DNA of 7,666 nucleotides from Bacillota bacterium (GCA_012510305.1 JAAZIE010000302.1:1-7666); one strand, 5' to 3'. Positions 1 to 6,509 are shown, numbered from the stretch's first letter. A program made the numbers and translations. Notes: generated by a model from the sequence alone, not told the origin.

Positions 1-741
1 GCCGCTCCCGCTGCGCGGGCCCTTGAGCAGCTCCTCCAGCGCGGCAAGGGCGCTGTCTTCCGCCGGCGGCAGTGCACGCGTCACCGGCACATAAAGGATC
101 CGCCCCTGCGGGGTGGGGAAGCAGAAATAGACCGTTACAGCGGTATAATTGTGGTAATCCTCCAGCGCATCGTCCACTTCCAGGTTGACCAGGCACTCCG
201 GGCCCAGCGGCAGGCATCCGGGGGTGTCGCCGGGGAATTTTTCCGGAACCTTTCCCTCGATCGCTATTTCCAGCCGCTCGATCTCCGGAAACTGGCAAAG
301 GGTACAAAAAAGACCGCCCAGAACCAGGCGCTCCGCGGCGGGATCATATTCCAAAAAAGAGCGGTTGAAATCGATCCGGGCCAGCCCCCCTTCGCCGATG
401 TTGATTCCCTCTACGGCCGTCCCCTCCGGCAAAAGGGGGACCAGCCCCAGCCCGGCCAACTCTTTACGCACCCGGGGGGTGCCGGCCAGCTCCTCCAGGG
501 AGCGGCGAATAAGGGTTTCGGTTTCGGCGATCTCCCGCTGAACGGGGACCAGGAAACGCCACTGCTCGTCGGGGTAGAAAAGCGTGCCGATGAACCCGTC
601 GCCGGGCTGCGGCGGGGGCGCGGGCTCTTCGGGCAGCGCGAACTCTTCCCCGGGCGGCGCCTGGCAGCCAAAAAGAGCGATGGCGAGGCAGCTGAGCAGC
701 AGCAAAAACAGCGCCGGAAACCGGCTTAAATGTTTGTTCAT
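1..741 (-). CDS. gerM: GerM-like sporulation/germination lipoprotein with GerMN domains (3' end cut by window edge)
   Basis: The reading frame is open from ATG at 741 to the left edge (247 codons, no stop), so the C-terminus is missing. Residues 1-26 form a lipoprotein signal: MNKHLSR, a hydrophobic stretch, then LFGC with Cys26 as the likely lipidated residue. A Pro/Glu-rich linker follows. A first GerMN domain lies at about 50-164 (TLFYPDEQ, a LEELAGTP helix end, GINIGEGGLARIDFN). A second begins near 185 (TAVTVYFCFP, then LEELLKGP) and is truncated. Two tandem GerMN domains and the murI neighbour match B. subtilis GerM, a roughly 366-residue protein needed for normal sporulation and germination. 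The exact biochemical role of GerMN is unknown. The ATG is preceded by AGAGG at a spacing of 7. murI ends 96 bases upstream on the same strand, so co-transcription is likely. The family call is firm; orthology to gerM is inference. Confidence 0.85.
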   Translation of the reverse strand, partial: MNKHLSRFPALFLLLLSCLAIALFGCQAPPGEEFALPEEPAPPPQPGDGFIGTLFYPDEQWRFLVPVQREIAETETLIRRSLEELAGTPRVRKELAGLGLVPLLPEGTAVEGINIGEGGLARIDFNRSFLEYDPAAERLVLGGLFCTLCQFPEIERLEIAIEGKVPEKFPGDTPGCLPLGPECLVNLEVDDALEDYHNYTAVTVYFCFPTPQGRILYVPVTRALPPAEDSALAALEELLKGPRSGSG

Positions 742-837
742 CCCTTGACCTCTTTTGACCGGGTTGTACCAGGCCGGTTAGATGTACTATCTATATCGGT
801 CCGGGATGAAAAATATGCCCATGCGGGGCCTGCTTCG

Positions 838-1644
838 CTATAAAGTAACCTGGTAAGCCTTGATCGGACGGCTCAGCATTTTTGAGGCGACCTCTTCAAA
901 GGGGTGCGAACTTCCGCTGACAAAAAAACGGTAGCCCGGTTCGGGACATTGAAGCGGATTGTGCAGCTGCTGCGCCGTTAAGATAGTCTTCACTTCACGA
1001 GCGATCTCTTCGGCGGAGTTGATCAGGAACACTCCCGGGCCCACCGTTTTTTGGATCAAGCCGGCCATGAGGGGATAATGGGTGCACCCGAGAATCAAGG
1101 TGTCCACGCCGGCCCTGTCGAAAGGAGCCAGATATTCCTGGGCCACTTTTTCAGCTTCGGGGGTATGTACCAGGTCATTTTCCACCAGCAGAACAAAAAG
1201 AGGGCAGGGACGGGCAATCACCTGCAGATCCGGACGCGCCTCCCGCAGCGCTTTTTCGTAAATAGAGCTGCGAACGGTTCCGGCGGTACCGATTATACCG
1301 ATCCGGCCATTTTGGGTCTGCCCGAGGGCGGCATCCACACCGGGCTTGATTACCCCCAGCACCGGGATATCGCTTTGCTCCCGGTAGTGGGAGAGACCCG
1401 CCGCCGTGGCCGTATTACAGGCCACCACCGCTATTTTGATCTCCTGGCTTTGGAGAAAGCCGATGATCTGGAGGGCAAACCGGCGCACCTCTTCTTCGGG
1501 GCGCGGACCATAGGGCATCCGGGCGGTATCACCAAAATAGATTATCTTTTCGTGCGGCAGAAGGCGGCTGATCTCCTGAAAAACGGTGAGCCCGCCCACG
1601 CCGGAATCGAGAATACCGATGGCTCTGTATGAAGAAGCCGGCAA
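838..1644 (-). CDS. murI: Glutamate racemase
   Basis: Cofactor-independent racemase that converts L-glutamate to D-glutamate for peptidoglycan synthesis in the cytoplasm. The 268 residues are the usual family length. The N-terminal GILDSGVGGLTV motif (10-21) carries the first catalytic Asp (13). The two catalytic cysteines are in ACNTAT (Cys76) and LGCTHYPL (Cys187). The FGDTARMPYG motif (37-46) and the GTAGTVRS loop (119-126) are also present, so both halves of the pseudo-symmetric fold look intact. The start is TTG at 1644. It is supported by a strong AAAGGGGGG ribosome site 7 bases upstream, and no ATG lies between it and the GILDSGVGG motif. The UPF0316 gene ends 31 bases upstream and the GerM-like gene follows, suggesting one operon. 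B. subtilis has the same racE-gerM association. Confidence 0.96.
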   Translation of the reverse strand: MPASSYRAIGILDSGVGGLTVFQEISRLLPHEKIIYFGDTARMPYGPRPEEEVRRFALQIIGFLQSQEIKIAVVACNTATAAGLSHYREQSDIPVLGVIKPGVDAALGQTQNGRIGIIGTAGTVRSSIYEKALREARPDLQVIARPCPLFVLLVENDLVHTPEAEKVAQEYLAPFDRAGVDTLILGCTHYPLMAGLIQKTVGPGVFLINSAEEIAREVKTILTAQQLHNPLQCPEPGYRFFVSGSSHPFEEVASKMLSRPIKAYQVTL

Positions 1645-1675
1645 CTTCAGGCCCCCCTTTCAAAGGTACTTGCAG

Positions 1676-2206
1676 TTACTTTGCTTTCAACCGGTTGAAG
1701 TATCCACCCATGATCTTGCGGGTGTCCATTATAGAGATAAAAGCATCTTTGTCAATCTCTTCAACCTTCTTTAAAAACGACGGCAGATCGCGCCTTTTCA
1801 TGAGCACGTAATGAATGCAGTGCGGCCCTTCCCTGCCGAAACAATCCACCGTGGTCACCCCGAAACCCATCTCTCTCAGGGAGTCTTCAAAACTGTAGCA
1901 GATCTGTTTAAGGACAACCTGGACGTTAACAAAACCGACGGCCACCTTCTCCTCGATCCAGCTGCCCACATAGTTGCCTGCGGAAAAACCGAGGGCGTAG
2001 ATGAAGATATTCAAAGGCCGGTCCATGAGATGCTCCATCACCGTGGCCAGCGCTACTATGTAGATCATTACCTCGACAAAGCCAACCGATGCAGCCAGCT
2101 TGCTCCGCCCCCTGGTAAGATAAATGATGCGCAGCGTTCCCAGGCTCACATCGGCCACCCGGGATACAAATATTAAGATATAACTGAAATAAAGTGGTAC
2201 CTGCAC
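1676..2206 (-). CDS. UPF0316 membrane protein (DUF5698 + DUF2179, YebE-like)
   Basis: A 176-residue integral membrane protein of unknown function. The N-terminal half has three probable membrane helices at about 5-28, 38-58 and 64-83. It carries the family signatures RVADVSLGTLRIIYLTRG (16-33), GFVEVMIYIVALATV (42-56) and ALGFSAGNYVGSWIEEK (71-87). The C-terminal soluble part (about 105-172) is DUF2179: a small alpha/beta domain with HCIHYVLMKRRDLPSFLKKVEEIDKDAF-like character, also found appended to YitT-type transporters, where a regulatory sensing role has been proposed. The start is GTG at 2206, with AGGGGG 6 bases upstream. The overlapping reading frame beginning at an ATG near 2228 is a shadow. 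It is probably the first gene of an operon with murI and the GerM-like gene. Family assignment is confident; function is not known. Confidence 0.9.
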   Translation of the reverse strand: MQVPLYFSYILIFVSRVADVSLGTLRIIYLTRGRSKLAASVGFVEVMIYIVALATVMEHLMDRPLNIFIYALGFSAGNYVGSWIEEKVAVGFVNVQVVLKQICYSFEDSLREMGFGVTTVDCFGREGPHCIHYVLMKRRDLPSFLKKVEEIDKDAFISIMDTRKIMGGYFNRLKAK

Positions 2207-2570
2207 CGCCGGCCCCCTGTAACTTCAAGCCGAGATATTTTGCCGGCCCCGTCCCGGGCTCTTAACGCAGAAAGGAGCGCAGCCTTTACTCCGGTACGTG
2301 CCCCTGTGCTTAAGCGCGGCCAAGGCCAACTGCCGGGGTAAGCCGGACCAAAGCCCGGGCCCGGCACCCAGTATTAATTCGGGTAGCGGGCACAGGAATC
2401 CTTTTTATCGCCGCCATTTGGGTCGGGCTCCCGGAAAGATTGCCGGTGACGTTCGGGTACGGGAAAGTGAGTTTTGCCCGCTTGTATACCGGGAGCAAGG
2501 AGGGGGGGGGTGCCTGGAAAGACAACAATTAGCGGTTACCACAAGGATTTATCTTTCATCAATCCTTTTT
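2207..2570. other. 364-base gene-free region with inverted repeats, between codY and the UPF0316 gene
   Basis: I find no believable gene here; the short frames on either strand show no family features. The segment is GC-rich with long-range dyads. CCTGTGC (2303-2309) pairs with GCACAGG (2390-2396), TGCCGGG (2331-2337) pairs with CCCGGCA (2360-2366), and a small GGCC-AA-GGCC hairpin sits at 2319-2328. A run of nine G lies at 2502-2510. On the minus strand this would be the 5' leader of the UPF0316-murI-gerM operon, but I could not locate a convincing -35/-10 pair. No known riboswitch consensus was recognised. Confidence 0.5.
2543..2567. repeat. Small inverted repeat just after the codY stop
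   Basis: AAGGATT (2543-2549) and AATCCTT (2561-2567) form a 7-base stem around an 11-base loop. In the codY direction no T-run follows it, so it is not a typical intrinsic terminator for codY. In the opposite direction it runs into CCTTTTT (2564-2570), so if it acts as a terminator it would stop plus-strand transcription heading into codY. The stem is weak (mostly A-T). Confidence 0.3.
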
Positions 2571-3398
2571 CTAGCCCTGCCTGTCAAAAGATGCTCTCAG
2601 CCGGGCCGAGCGTTCCGTAATCTCTTCCAGGGCAAAGGGGTTTTTTAACCGGATATAGGTTCCTTTCATCCCCAGGGATCTCGATTCAATGATCCCCGCG
2701 CTCTCAAACTTGCGCAGCGCATTGACGATAACGGAGCGGGTGATGCCCAGTTCGTCGGCGATCTTGCTGGCTACAATAATGTTTTCGTTATCAGTCAGGT
2801 TTTTAAAGATCTCCTCGATCGCTTCCACTTCCGAGAAAGAAAGGCTCTCAAAAGCCACCCCGGCCATATCGCGGTACCACTTTTCTTCTTCATCCTGCTC
2901 GGCCTTCAGGCGCATCAGGATCATGCCGATAATAGCCCCTCCGATCTCGGCAAGGATGAGATCGTTATGCTCAAAAGGTTTTTTATGGCGGTGCAGCAAA
3001 ATGGCGCCCAGCGAATCTGTGCCGCTGAGAATGGGGACAGCGATGATATAGATATCACCGTGGGGGCAGGAGGAGCTCTTGCTGTCGTCGAGCGGGCAAA
3101 CTGAAAGACGGTAAATCTCGTTGATCCGGGATTCTTCGCTTTTCAGCAGCGACGGCAGGTTGTAGTAATCGGGGAGCGATGACTCTGCTTCAAGGTAGTC
3201 TCTCAGCCTGCGGCAGCTGAGCTGCTTGCTTAGAACACTGCCCAGCAGTTTGCCCCGGCGGTTGATCACCAGCACACTGGCATCGATTATCCCCGCCAGA
3301 GCATCGGAAGCCGACTCCACGTCGAGATCATTTTCCATGGATTGCAAGATGATCTGGTTAACTTTTCTAACCCTTTCCAAAAGGGATTTTTCTAACAT
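2571..3398 (-). CDS. codY: GTP-sensing / branched-chain-amino-acid-responsive global regulator CodY
   Basis: Cytoplasmic DNA-binding repressor that senses isoleucine/valine and GTP and controls nutrient uptake, amino-acid synthesis and entry into stationary phase or sporulation in Bacillota. Length is 275 residues against about 259 in B. subtilis. The N-terminal GAF-type sensor (about 1-160) has VINRRGKLLGS (44-54) and LILAEIGGAIIGM (147-159). The C-terminal winged helix (about 180-255) is almost textbook: VASKIADELGITRSVIVNALRK (209-230), then ESAGIIESRSLGMKGTYI (232-249). The sensor differs from the Bacillus form in its ligand region, with Cys101 and Cys111 flanking a polar loop. The ATG at 3398 has an excellent GAGAGGTGAT ribosome site 6 bases upstream. 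The gene stands alone, not in the xerC-clpQY-codY operon of Bacillus, and has its own promoter. The extra C-terminal tail (about 256-275) is charged. Confidence 0.96.
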   Translation of the reverse strand: MLEKSLLERVRKVNQIILQSMENDLDVESASDALAGIIDASVLVINRRGKLLGSVLSKQLSCRRLRDYLEAESSLPDYYNLPSLLKSEESRINEIYRLSVCPLDDSKSSSCPHGDIYIIAVPILSGTDSLGAILLHRHKKPFEHNDLILAEIGGAIIGMILMRLKAEQDEEEKWYRDMAGVAFESLSFSEVEAIEEIFKNLTDNENIIVASKIADELGITRSVIVNALRKFESAGIIESRSLGMKGTYIRLKNPFALEEITERSARLRASFDRQG

Positions 3399-3421
3399 CT
3401 TCTAATCACCTCTCTTGTTAC

Positions 3422-3441
3422 TTTATATTACAAAATATTAA
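3422..3441. promoter_or_regulatory. Inverted repeat over the codY -10 (candidate operator)
   Basis: Read on the minus strand, TT-A-ATATT, a TTGT centre, then AATAT-A-AA gives a dyad of 7 out of 8 positions, lying over the spacer and -10 element. Compared with the CodY box consensus AATTTTCWGAAAATT, the core AATATTTTGTAATAT matches at 10 of 15 positions. That is weak but could allow autoregulation. The AT-rich background makes a chance dyad quite possible. Confidence 0.3.
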
Positions 3442-3450
3442 ATATGTCAA
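3422..3450 (-). promoter_or_regulatory. codY promoter (sigma-A type)
   Basis: On the minus strand there is a perfect -35 TTGACA (3450-3445), a 17-base spacer, then -10 TATAAA (3427-3422, five of six matches). The predicted transcript start is near 3415, giving a leader of only about 17 bases that contains the ribosome site. The surrounding 60 bases are strikingly AT-rich compared with the rest of the window. An imperfect inverted repeat overlaps the spacer and -10 (see next entry). Confidence 0.75.
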
Positions 3451-3461
3451 TAATATTCACA

Positions 3462-3467
3462 CATAAT
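3462..3467 (+). promoter_or_regulatory. Weak candidate -10 for the carbonic anhydrase gene
   Basis: CATAAT matches five of six -10 positions and lies in the AT-rich patch shared with the divergent codY promoter. No acceptable -35 is found 16-18 bases upstream and there is no TGn extension, so this is only the best available guess. If used, it would give a leader of about 210 bases covering the structured segment at 3496-3659. Confidence 0.2.
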
Positions 3468-3495
3468 TAGTACACACTTCACTTCTTAACGCTAT

Positions 3496-3659
3496 CGGGC
3501 CGGTCAAGATTAGCAAACAGCGCTCACGCCTCACGGGATAACAAGCGGTGCCGGCCCGCCCCCACCGGGAAAGCCGGGGGAGGTCCCAAGTCCCTGGCCC
3601 CTCAGGCAACACTTGGCAGTGTTCAGTCAAGACCGGAAGGAATCCGAACCCCGGGCCGG
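3496..3659 (+). other. Potentially structured leader segment upstream of the carbonic anhydrase gene
   Basis: CGGGCCGG occurs at 3496-3503 and again at 3652-3659. Its exact complement CCGGCCCG lies between them at 3551-3558, so the middle copy can pair with either flank, giving two mutually exclusive 8-base GC stems. Inside the second stem are further possible hairpins: CCCCC/GGGGG (3559-3563 with 3576-3580), CCTG/CAGG (3593-3596 with 3603-3606), and AACACT-TGGC-AGTGTT (3608-3623). This resembles a switching leader, but no known riboswitch family was recognised and the GC-rich background favours chance pairing. Confidence 0.3.
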
Positions 3660-3686
3660 GAAATAGATCTTAACGAAGGGGGAGAG

Positions 3687-4220
3687 ATGATGACTATAGT
3701 GGAATATAACGGCAAAAGGCCCCGCATCGGCAAGGGTGTTTTTATCGCTCCGGGGGCAGCTGTCATCGGTGACGTCACCATCGGCGACGGAGCCAGCATC
3801 TGGTTCGGCGCGGTGATTCGCGGCGATTTCGGGCGAATTCATATCGGCGCCGGGAGCAGTGTCCAGGATAACACGGTGGTTCATGTAATGCCCGACTGCG
3901 AAACCGTTATCGGCGAGGATGTCACCGTAGCCCACGGCGCAGTCCTGCACGGCTGCCGGGTGGAAAAGGGCGCGGTCATCGGGATGCGCTCCGTGGTGAT
4001 GGATTTTTGTGAGGTGGGGGAAGAGGCGATGATCGCCGCGGGCAGCGTGGTCACCAACCGGATGGTGATCCCTTCCCGGCACCTCGCCGCCGGCGCCCCG
4101 GCTGAAGTGAAAAAAGAGATCGACGGGGCTTCACTGATGTGGGTTGCCGCCAGCACAAGCTCTTACCGGGAACTGGCCCGGAGCTACCTGCAGCAGGGAA
4201 TCGGCTCTACAGCGAAGTAA
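3687..4220 (+). CDS. Gamma-class carbonic anhydrase family protein (left-handed beta-helix, YrdA/PaaY/CamH type)
   Basis: Probable zinc (or iron) enzyme interconverting CO2 and bicarbonate in the cytoplasm. It is a trimeric hexapeptide-repeat protein. The 177 residues carry successive turns of the left-handed beta-helix (IAPGAAVIGDVTIGDGASIWFGAVIRGD). The catalytic set seen in gamma carbonic anhydrases is present: Arg45 and Asp47 in VIRGD, Gln60 in QDN, and metal ligands His66, His83 and His88 (HV, AHGAVLHGC). The acidic loop of the Methanosarcina Cam enzyme is absent, as in the CamH subgroup. Activity varies among such proteins, so catalysis is likely but not certain. Two consecutive ATGs occur at 3687 and 3690. 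The AAGGGGG ribosome site ends 4 bases before the first and 7 before the second, so initiation at 3690 is quite possible. The gene is convergent with the acyl-CoA synthetase, with only 27 bases between stops. Confidence 0.92.
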   Translation: MMTIVEYNGKRPRIGKGVFIAPGAAVIGDVTIGDGASIWFGAVIRGDFGRIHIGAGSSVQDNTVVHVMPDCETVIGEDVTVAHGAVLHGCRVEKGAVIGMRSVVMDFCEVGEEAMIAAGSVVTNRMVIPSRHLAAGAPAEVKKEIDGASLMWVAASTSSYRELARSYLQQGIGSTAK

Positions 4221-4239
4221 CCTCCCCCCGGATTTCATA

Positions 4240-4255
4240 TTCGCAAATCAGCGAA
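4240..4255. repeat. Small hairpin between the convergent genes
   Basis: TTCGC (4240-4244) and GCGAA (4251-4255) flank a 6-base loop. It overlaps the stop codon of the acyl-CoA synthetase gene and follows the carbonic anhydrase stop. It has no T-run on either strand, so it is at best a weak bidirectional terminator. Confidence 0.2.
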
Positions 4256-6374
4256 GAATGAGCGCATCGGCAGCCACGGCCCGTCCATCCCGGCAGATAA
4301 CCAGCGGATTGATCTCCATTTCACGGTAGCACCCTTTCAAGGCTGCCGCCATTTGAGAGAATCGGGTCACTGTCTCCACCAGGGAAGATCTGTCCACGGG
4401 CGCGCTGCCGCGGAAACCCTCCAGCAGGGGAGCACTTTTCAGCCCGGAGAGCATCTCCCGCACCTGGCCGGGATCAAGCGGAGCCGGGCGCAGGGAAAGA
4501 TCGCGAAACAGCTCTACGTAAATCCCGCCCAAACCGAGCAGTATGAGCGGGCCGAACACGGGATCCACTTCTGCTCCGGCGATGAACTCCAAGTGAACCG
4601 GCAGCATCTCTTCGACGAGATAACCGGAAATAAAAGCGCCGGCCGCCCGGGTCCGCAAGTCACGCTGCATCTGCACCCAGGCCCGCTGTAACATCTCGGC
4701 ATTTTTCAGCCCCAGCCTGACAGCGCCGGCCCCGGTTTTGTGGGCGATCTCCACCGAGAGCGCTTTCAGGACCACCGGGTAGCCGATACGGCCGGCCGCT
4801 TCCACGGCCTGCTCCACTGTGGAAACCACCTCGCCGCGGGGCACAGCGATCCCCCACCGCGCCAGGAGCCCCTTTGCTTCTGCTTCGGTAAGCTCCCCTT
4901 CCTCTATCTGCAGCGGGGCCCCGGCCGGCGCAGCGATGGCGTCAACAGCGCTCATACTTTTCTCCTGCCCGGCCCGTCTGTTTAGAAAAGCCGCATAGCG
5001 CCACAGGGCGGCGGCTGCACCAACCCCTTCTTTTAACTCGCTGAAGAAAGGGACCCCCCGCCCGTAGAAAACCTCCTTCACTGCGTTGCTGCAGCCGGGC
5101 CAGATGACCACAAAGGGCTTCTCTGTCTCTTGAAAAACCTCTGCGAACATCTCCCCGGCCTCGGCGCCGTAACTGCGCCAGAGCGCGGTGGTGAAAATAA
5201 AAAGATCCACCGCCGGATCGGCCAGGATGATCTCGATTGTTTTGCGCACATCGGCCAGCCGCGAAACCATCGCCGCGGTGGGATCGAGGGGGTTGCGCAC
5301 CGTGGCAATAGAGGGCATCAGCTGCTGCAGCTCCTGCAGGGTGGCAGGGGAAAATTTGGCCAGGTCAAGACCGGCCCGGGTGCACAGGTCGGTCGCCAGG
5401 ACCCCCATGCCGCCGGAAAGCGACATCACCGCGGCACGATTTCCCCGGGGCAGGCGTCCCGGAGCGAAGGCTTTGAACAGCGAGAGCATTTCCGTTAGCG
5501 TCTCCACCTCAAAGACGCCCTCCTGGCGAAAGAAGGCCCGGTAAGCCGCCTCCGAACCGGCCAGGGCTCCCGTGTGCGAGCGTATCGCCGCCGCCGCTTC
5601 GCGGGAGGCGCCGGCTTTGAGCAGGAGCACCGGTTTGCCCTCCTTCGCGGCGGCCCGGCAGGCCCGGCGGAACTTTTGACCGTCTTTAACTCCCTCCAGG
5701 TAGCCGCCGATCACTTTCACCGGGGGCTCGTGAGCCAGAAAGTTGATCGCATCGGCAAAATCAAGGCCCACCTCGTTGCCGGTGCTGATCATGTATGAAA
5801 AGCCGAATTCCTCCAGGTCGGCCAAAAAGATTGCGAGGATACCCAGTCCACCGCTCTGGGCCACAAATGCGGCGGGCCCGGAGCGGAGAATGTTGCTTTC
5901 CACGGTGAGCGAGAACGAAGCTGCCGCCGGCTGGAGGCTGTTGATAAAACCGATACAGTTGGGCCCGAGAACCTGGAGACCATGTTTCTTGGCCAGCCCG
6001 GCCAGCTCTTCCTGCAGGGCGGCTCCCTCGCCGCCGATTTCGGCAAAGCCGGCGCTGATGACGACGATGTTTTTGATCTGCAGGGCAGCGCACTGCCGGA
6101 CAACCTCGAGCACCCGGGGGGCCTCCAGGGCGATGATCACCAGGTCCACCCCTGTCTTTATCTCCGCAAGGCTGCCGCAGGCGGGCAACCCCTGGATCTG
6201 CTGCCGGCCGGGGTTGATCGGGTAAACCCTGCCGGGATAGCTGTACTTCAGAAGCAGCTGGACCACCTTGCCGCCGGGCTTGGCCGGATCGGCGGAAGCG
6301 CCGACAATGGCTACTCCCTGGGGCCAGAAGAATTTCCTTAAAAGAGCGGCATCTTTTTCGAGATTCTGCCTCAT
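4248..6374 (-). CDS. ADP-forming acyl-CoA (acetyl-CoA) synthetase, fused alpha-beta subunits
   Basis: Probably interconverts acyl-CoA + ADP + phosphate with organic acid + CoA + ATP, allowing ATP formation from acetyl-CoA or other acyl-CoA thioesters in the cytoplasm. It has 708 residues from the preferred start. Order: CoA-binding Rossmann domain (about 13-135; FFWPQGVAIVGAS, then GPNCIGFIN at 137-145), two succinyl-CoA-ligase-like flavodoxin domains (about 150-460; FVAQSGGLG at 170-178, RSHTGALAG with the presumed phosphorylated His267), then a C-terminal ATP-grasp domain (about 490-705; VVLKALS with Lys537, HKTGAGAVRLG from His545, DPVFGPLILLGLGGI, MEINPL). There is no GNAT acetyltransferase domain, which argues against a Pat-type protein acetylase. 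ATG 6374 is preferred: GAGGAGAGT lies 8 bases upstream and MRQNLEKDAALLRKFF begins the conserved fold. The frame stays open to 6530, but those 52 extra residues show no family features. Substrate cannot be read from sequence. Confidence 0.9.
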   Translation of the reverse strand: MRQNLEKDAALLRKFFWPQGVAIVGASADPAKPGGKVVQLLLKYSYPGRVYPINPGRQQIQGLPACGSLAEIKTGVDLVIIALEAPRVLEVVRQCAALQIKNIVVISAGFAEIGGEGAALQEELAGLAKKHGLQVLGPNCIGFINSLQPAAASFSLTVESNILRSGPAAFVAQSGGLGILAIFLADLEEFGFSYMISTGNEVGLDFADAINFLAHEPPVKVIGGYLEGVKDGQKFRRACRAAAKEGKPVLLLKAGASREAAAAIRSHTGALAGSEAAYRAFFRQEGVFEVETLTEMLSLFKAFAPGRLPRGNRAAVMSLSGGMGVLATDLCTRAGLDLAKFSPATLQELQQLMPSIATVRNPLDPTAAMVSRLADVRKTIEIILADPAVDLFIFTTALWRSYGAEAGEMFAEVFQETEKPFVVIWPGCSNAVKEVFYGRGVPFFSELKEGVGAAAALWRYAAFLNRRAGQEKSMSAVDAIAAPAGAPLQIEEGELTEAEAKGLLARWGIAVPRGEVVSTVEQAVEAAGRIGYPVVLKALSVEIAHKTGAGAVRLGLKNAEMLQRAWVQMQRDLRTRAAGAFISGYLVEEMLPVHLEFIAGAEVDPVFGPLILLGLGGIYVELFRDLSLRPAPLDPGQVREMLSGLKSAPLLEGFRGSAPVDRSSLVETVTRFSQMAAALKGCYREMEINPLVICRDGRAVAADALILR

Positions 6375-6422
6375 AAAATAATACTCTCCTCTATTCTCTT
6401 TGTTAAGAAAATTTCGCCAGGG

Positions 6423-6440
6423 AGAAGGAGATATCCTTCT
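6423..6440. repeat. Inverted repeat upstream of the acyl-CoA synthetase gene
   Basis: AGAAGGA, a GATA centre, then TCCTTCT is a perfect 7-base dyad. It lies 49 to 66 bases upstream of the synthetase ATG at 6374, in a 168-base gap. It could be an operator or an mRNA hairpin; the second arm on the minus strand is pyrimidine-rich. No clear -35/-10 pair was found around it. Confidence 0.35.
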
Positions 6441-6509
6441 ATGGCATGAGGCCGGGGGGAAGGCCGGCAGCACAGAACCCCCCCATGATCGCCGGGATAT
6501 GGGGAAACC

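Noticed and set aside
151..729. 192-codon plus-strand open frame
   Set aside because: It lies antisense to the GerM-like gene, whose minus frame has a signal peptide and clear GerMN motifs; the plus frame is a shadow in GC-rich DNA.
808..837. Possible terminator between murI and the GerM-like gene (GCCC/GGGC then ATATTTTT on the minus strand)
   Set aside because: The stem is only about four pairs and is not stable enough to call; the genes more likely share a transcript.
2491..2510. G-rich run (nine G after GGGAGCAAGGA) as a G-quadruplex
   Set aside because: Only one long run plus one triplet; there are not four separated G-tracts of three, so a stable intramolecular quadruplex is unlikely. 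The run could also be an assembly length error.
2298..2648. 116-codon plus-strand frame crossing the gap after codY
   Set aside because: No ribosome site, no recognisable domain, and it overlaps the 3' end of codY antisense; composition is that of translated non-coding DNA.
3577..3623. Partial resemblance to a SAM-I (S-box) riboswitch (GGAGG, TGGCCC, GGCAAC words in order)
   Set aside because: The GAAACCC-type junction, the P4 GGTGC element and the closing P1 stem are not present at the right spacing, and the downstream gene is not in methionine metabolism.
3626..3640. GTCAAGACCGGAAGG looks a little like the GGAA tip of the bacterial SRP RNA
   Set aside because: The asymmetric internal loop and the flanking AGCAG side are missing, and the sequence is in a gene leader rather than a typical SRP RNA locus.
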